DNA from: Paenibacillus sp. USDA918EY
Lineage (GTDB): Bacteria > Bacillota > Bacilli > Paenibacillales > Paenibacillaceae
Length of the DNA: 64,000 bases
Direction: 5' to 3'
Assembly: GCF_009870825.1 (NCBI RefSeq)
Contig: NZ_WTWY01000005.1
Span: 248,001 to 312,000 of the forward strand
In this document: positions 60,727-64,000 of the stretch, in pieces
Numbering within the stretch: position 1 is the first letter of the stretch
Layout of the letters: every line of letters begins with the position of its first letter
Made by a program: the position numbers and the translations under genes
The notes under the pieces: model-generated
What the model saw: the letters and a program-made list of their open reading frames with translations, nothing else
Database searches by the model: none
What the model was told of the DNA's origin: nothing

Positions 60727-62262
60727 TTAAAATTCGCGAAGCTCGTCAAACCTTTCGAACAGCATTTGGCCATCGATGCCGATGTTTGCGGACGCCAATC
60801 GGTTTTGTACCGTTTGAAGCAGTTCGGACAGCACCGTAAAAATTTCCTCGCGTTCCACCGTTTCGATCAAGCCGGTCCGCCGATCCATCTTATTGAACGC
60901 TTCCGTATAGTCTGAGACGATCGCCAACAGCTCCTGCTTTAATACGGTAACATCGGTGGCTCCGTCCATCGTATTGCCTGCGGCGGAGTTCATGGCGGCA
61001 AGCGTCTTTTTGTATACGGCGGCCGCTTTTTTGGCATGGGCTGCGGTAATATGTTCCCGTCCGTCCCAATCGCGGAAAGGGTTCAGCATATTTTCCTGAA
61101 GCCATTCCGGCTTGCGCGGCTTGGTAATGGCGAGGCTCAGGCCATTGGCCGTTTCTTGCTTGTATTTTTGTTTCACGGCTTTCGCCGTTTCCGCCGGCAG
61201 GCTCGTCAACCACAGCCAGGTCAAATGCTGCAATTTTTCGGGTCCGGGGAACTGTTCCCCGGTAAAACCAAACAGATCGTACGTGCTGAAATGCGTCAGA
61301 CCGGATAGCCTATCGAGGCATTCCATATGGACGATGGTTCCCGGCTTGCCCCACAGCCGCAATTCGTTAAGCTCCGGGTAGGCGTCGATGACTTTTTTCA
61401 GATCCAATTCCTTGATGCCCTTTACATGGAGGGACCCAAGCCGTTCAAGACCGCGGCCGTACGGCTTTCCTTCATAAAACCCGGCCGTGATCCATCGGCC
61501 GTCTTCATGGGCATGCACCACGAGTCCTGCCGCCTCGGGGCCGGTTAAATGGAGCTCCTCGACGTTTGGACCCAAATACAACTCTTCCAATTCCCCTGCC
61601 CGCAAAATAACGCGTTCCAACCCGCTGTGTCTTACATCGATTGTTTTGCACCCATGATTCTCCCACTGCAGCTCGTTAATAAACGGGTTACAGTTAACGT
61701 AATGCTGAAGGTCCGCATACGTTTTTTTGGCAATGATTCGGGTAAGGCACGGCAAATTGTCCAGCTCCGACCAATCCTTCAGGCTCTGCAAAACCTCGTC
61801 GTCGATCACGTGGGTCGATCTTCGCAGACGTTGTCCGCCCACCTTGATCAACGTATCGTCATTCGCGGCTTCCTTGAACGCTTTGCGGCGATCTTCAGGA
61901 ATGCGATCCCATTTCCGCTGCCTGTACAAGCTGCTTCCGACGTTCCAGCTTCCGTAGCCTCTTGTCCCGGCGTCCGTCTTCGGAGGAACGTTTCCGACCT
62001 TGATATAGGGCTTGGGGACCTTTCCTTCGACGTAATTGAGCTCAAGTTGCTTGTTCCAAAAATAATAATCTGCATACAGCGGCTTCATTTCCCGAACTTC
62101 GTCCTCGCCGGGCAGTTCCTCGTCCGCCCAATCCAGCTCCAGCAGTGCCGCCAAATTTTGCGATTTGCGACCTCCCGCTTTGATTTCGATAACTTGGCAG
62201 GCCGCGTAGCCTTGCAATTTTTCGTCGTACACGCAATATACGTCCCCTACGTACGGCTTCAT
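60727..62262 (-). CDS. Orphan protein with Imm26-like N-terminus and LRR-like repeats
   Basis: A 511-residue cytosolic protein. The N-terminal ~100 residues (MKPYVGDVYCVYDEKLQGYA, GGRKSQNLAALLELDWADEE) look like immunity-type Imm26 domains, which start with a short beta unit. Residues ~185-345 contain leucine-rich-repeat-like lines: LERVILRAGELEELYLG, NVEELHLTGPEAAGL, LGSLHVKGIKELDLKK, YPELNELRLWGKPG and HLTWLWLTSLPAET. The C-terminal ~120 residues are helical. ATG 62262 follows AAAGGGTGATGGA; the frame to 62304 is unsupported. No toxin gene is adjacent, so an orphan immunity role is a guess. Confidence 0.65.
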   Translation of the reverse strand: MKPYVGDVYCVYDEKLQGYAACQVIEIKAGGRKSQNLAALLELDWADEELPGEDEVREMKPLYADYYFWNKQLELNYVEGKVPKPYIKVGNVPPKTDAGTRGYGSWNVGSSLYRQRKWDRIPEDRRKAFKEAANDDTLIKVGGQRLRRSTHVIDDEVLQSLKDWSELDNLPCLTRIIAKKTYADLQHYVNCNPFINELQWENHGCKTIDVRHSGLERVILRAGELEELYLGPNVEELHLTGPEAAGLVVHAHEDGRWITAGFYEGKPYGRGLERLGSLHVKGIKELDLKKVIDAYPELNELRLWGKPGTIVHMECLDRLSGLTHFSTYDLFGFTGEQFPGPEKLQHLTWLWLTSLPAETAKAVKQKYKQETANGLSLAITKPRKPEWLQENMLNPFRDWDGREHITAAHAKKAAAVYKKTLAAMNSAAGNTMDGATDVTVLKQELLAIVSDYTEAFNKMDRRTGLIETVEREEIFTVLSELLQTVQNRLASANIGIDGQMLFERFDELREF

Positions 62263-62369
62263 TCCATCACCCTTTACGTTAATCCTTGTCTTTCCAATGT
62301 ACAATGATTACTCGAAAAGAACAATGAAGCGAAAGAACAAAACTGGAGGGCCTGTTAGACAGTCTCCCG

Positions 62370-62403
62370 AAAAAAAAGAAAGCGGGCGCTTAACAGCCCC
62401 GCT
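62370..62403 (-). terminator. Terminator after dck
   Basis: AGCGGGG and CCCGCTTTC pair over CTGTTAAGCG and are followed by T-runs on the minus strand. Confidence 0.75.
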
Positions 62404-62423
62404 ATCTTACTCGGATGTCTTGA

Positions 62424-63065
62424 TTAGGAACGACGAATGATTTCTCCTACCTTCTTCAATATGCCGGACATCGAATCGGGATCATGCACGTCGTAATCGT
62501 CAATGTTCAGGCGAAGCACCGGACAGGCGTGGAATTCGCCGATCCAATCCGAATATCTTTTATGCATATGTTCCCAATAGGACACGTCGGTTTGGATCTC
62601 CATCTCGCGTCCACGCTCCTGGATTCGGGCCAGGATGGACGGCAAACTTCCTTCCAGGTAAATGAGAACATCGGGATGCGGAAAATACGGCGTCATTACC
62701 ATCGCTTCAAACAAGCTGGTGTATGTTTCGTAATCGATTTTGGACATCGTCCCCTGGTCGGCGTGCATTTTGGCGAATATCCCGGTGTCTTCGTAAATGG
62801 AGCGGTCCTGAACGAATCCGCCGCCCATTTCAAAAATTCTTTTTTGTTCCTTAAACCGTTCGGCCAAAAAATAGATCTGCAAATGGAAGCTCCATCGTTC
62901 AAAATCATGGTAAAACTTTTCCAAGTAAGGATTATGCTCTACCTGTTCCATGGACGTTTTAAAGCCCAATTGAGCCGCAAGCGCTGCGGTAAGCGTCGAT
63001 TTGCCTACGCCGACCGTTCCTGCGACCGTAATGATTGCGTTTTCCGGGATATGGTATGAATTCAT
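62424..63065 (-). CDS. dck: Deoxyadenosine/deoxycytidine kinase
   Basis: A 213-residue kinase of the Bacillus Dck/Yaa F type that phosphorylates deoxyadenosine and deoxycytidine. The P-loop is ITVAGTVGVGKSTLTAAL; EHNPYLEKFYHDFERWSFHLQIYFL and the DRS motif VQDRSIYEDTGIFAK are those of the family. The lid REMEIQTDVSYWEHM is present. It overlaps dgk by ATGA, so both are co-translated. It complements the phosphorylase operon at 9-15 kb by salvaging deoxynucleosides instead of degrading them. Confidence 0.95.
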   Translation of the reverse strand: MNSYHIPENAIITVAGTVGVGKSTLTAALAAQLGFKTSMEQVEHNPYLEKFYHDFERWSFHLQIYFLAERFKEQKRIFEMGGGFVQDRSIYEDTGIFAKMHADQGTMSKIDYETYTSLFEAMVMTPYFPHPDVLIYLEGSLPSILARIQERGREMEIQTDVSYWEHMHKRYSDWIGEFHACPVLRLNIDDYDVHDPDSMSGILKKVGEIIRRS

Positions 63066-63688
63066 GACAAGTTCTCCTTTAACTGAGAGACAATCTCTTC
63101 GAATTGGTTTTTGTTTTGGACAAAATCGACCCGGTTGGCGTCGACCGTCATGATGATCGTGGAAGGTTCGCGATCCGCAAGCGACGTCATCGCCGCTTCA
63201 TAATCCTCGATTAACTGCGCCAGGTAACCCGGATCCATGTCTTGCTCAAACGGACGCCCCCTTTTGGCGATTCGACGCTGCAGCGTCTCAAGACTTGCTT
63301 TGATGTAAATAATGATGTTCGGTTTGGGCAAATCATCCGTCAAAATATGATAGATTTGCTCATATTTATCCCGTTCGGCTCCGCTTAACGTTCTCCGGCT
63401 GAAGATCAGGTTTTTGAAAATGTGGTAGTCCGAAACCACCGGTTTCCCCGCCAAAATGTAGTCGTTAACCGTCTCTTTCAGCTGTTTATACCGGTTGCAA
63501 AGGAAAAACATTTCGAGCTGAAAGCTCCAATCGTCCATGTTTTGATAAAATTTATCGATAAACGGGTTTTCCTCGACGATTTCCTTCACGACCGGAAGCC
63601 GCAGACGTTCGCCAAGCATCGAGGCCAGCGTTGTTTTTCCGGCCCCGATCGGCCCTTCTACGGCAATAAATGGCATATTTGTTCTCAT
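63062..63688 (-). CDS. dgk: Deoxyguanosine kinase
   Basis: A 208-residue kinase of the Bacillus Dgk/YaaG type. The P-loop is IAVEGPIGAGKTTLASML; NPFIDKFYQNMDDWSFQLEMFFLCNRYKQ, VVSDYHIFKNLIFS and the lid-region RIAKRGRPFEQDMDPGYL follow. GGGAGGAAGT precedes ATG 63688. The end of the gene overlaps the start of dck. In B. subtilis the same two genes lie together in the serS region. Confidence 0.95.
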   Translation of the reverse strand: MRTNMPFIAVEGPIGAGKTTLASMLGERLRLPVVKEIVEENPFIDKFYQNMDDWSFQLEMFFLCNRYKQLKETVNDYILAGKPVVSDYHIFKNLIFSRRTLSGAERDKYEQIYHILTDDLPKPNIIIYIKASLETLQRRIAKRGRPFEQDMDPGYLAQLIEDYEAAMTSLADREPSTIIMTVDANRVDFVQNKNQFEEIVSQLKENLS

Positions 63689-63987
63689 GTAAGCCGACTT
63701 CCTCCCCCATCCGTTTGAAACCTTCTATGAATCTTCTCTATGAAATGGACGAACTCATTGTAACACAGCATCGCCCAGTTTCTCACCGAAACTTTTTCCA
63801 TGAACACGTGACAACTTTTTGCATCAGCCGGGCGAGAGGCCAATTTTTTATGAAGAAACATGAAACATTTTACAATCATAACCGTCTTATCATTGGAATC
63901 TTCCACAGGTTGACTCCGACCCGCGGGGATATGGCACGGCCATTCCTCATCATTCCTAAATGAACTTGAAGGGAGATGTCTTGTAAC

Positions 63988-64000
63988 ATGAAAAAATCCA
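63988..64000 (+). CDS. Start of a further CDS (cut by the window edge)
   Basis: ATG 63988 is preceded by GAAGGGAGATG at good spacing and begins MKKS, after which the window ends. The basic start suggests a signal peptide. Nothing more can be said. Confidence 0.5.

Overview
The window reads as chromosomal DNA of a moderately GC-rich, endospore-forming member of the Bacillota, most likely Paenibacillus or a close relative. The evidence is the strong AGGAGG-type ribosome binding sites, sigma-A promoters, frequent TTG/GTG starts, SEDS, DeoR/NupC/Pdp, LspA and XpaC-TelA families typical of Bacillales, and a collagen-like protein of spore-surface type. No rRNA, tRNA, insertion sequence, prophage or CRISPR array was seen; the region looks like core and family-level accessory genes.

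Layout. 0-3.7 kb: an FMN-reductase fragment and a truncated hemoglobin, divergent from an Mrp/SalA ATPase, a ferredoxin and a SufR-like Cys-rich regulator (iron-sulfur/redox theme). 3.7-4.6 kb: ArsR/AHSA1 pair with twin operators. 4.7-8.6 kb: sugar-oxidoreductase/isomerase operon divergent from an AraC regulator. 9.4-15.9 kb: complete deoxynucleoside catabolic locus deoR, deoC, nupC, deoB, deoD, pdp with a DeoR operator. 16-17 kb: coaA. 17.1-22.3 kb: a type III polyketide synthase cluster (PKS, methyltransferase, flavoprotein, MMPL exporter) with overlapping genes. 22.5-28 kb: a transcription unit that starts at a strong promoter, runs through an M-box (magnesium) riboswitch and terminator, then encodes a response regulator, histidine kinase, FG-GAP-like lipoprotein and two SEDS glycosyltransferases. 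28-37.4 kb: hsp20, pepF, a small membrane peptide, an XRE regulator and peptide deformylase, patatin/MerR pair, aldo/keto reductase, DUF445, nitroreductase, lspA, a CstR-like regulator. 37.6-40.3 kb: two tandem M29 aminopeptidases. 40.4-47.2 kb: WYL-regulated genes, a zinc-ribbon protein, an aldose epimerase and a protein made of two tandem KdpD-sensor/USP units. 47.6-50.1 kb: ECF sigma/anti-sigma and a CAP-domain lipoprotein with tandem repeats. 50.3-53.9 kb: XpaC, solute-binding/VWA and TelA operon. 54.3-56.6 kb: two DUF4183-like proteins, one with a collagen-like stalk, and a secreted unknown. 56.7-64 kb: ABC exporter, TetR/alcohol dehydrogenase operon, an LRR-like orphan, and dgk/dck.

How it fits together. 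The most unusual arrangement is the M-box riboswitch placed in front of a two-component/SEDS cell-wall operon instead of a magnesium transporter. It suggests that Mg2+ limitation induces a sensor system together with peptidoglycan polymerases. Second are the double KdpD/USP protein without a kinase, the type III PKS operon with its own MMPL exporter, and a short paralogous element found directly upstream of two unrelated genes. All functions are inferred from sequence reading only; no database search was possible.
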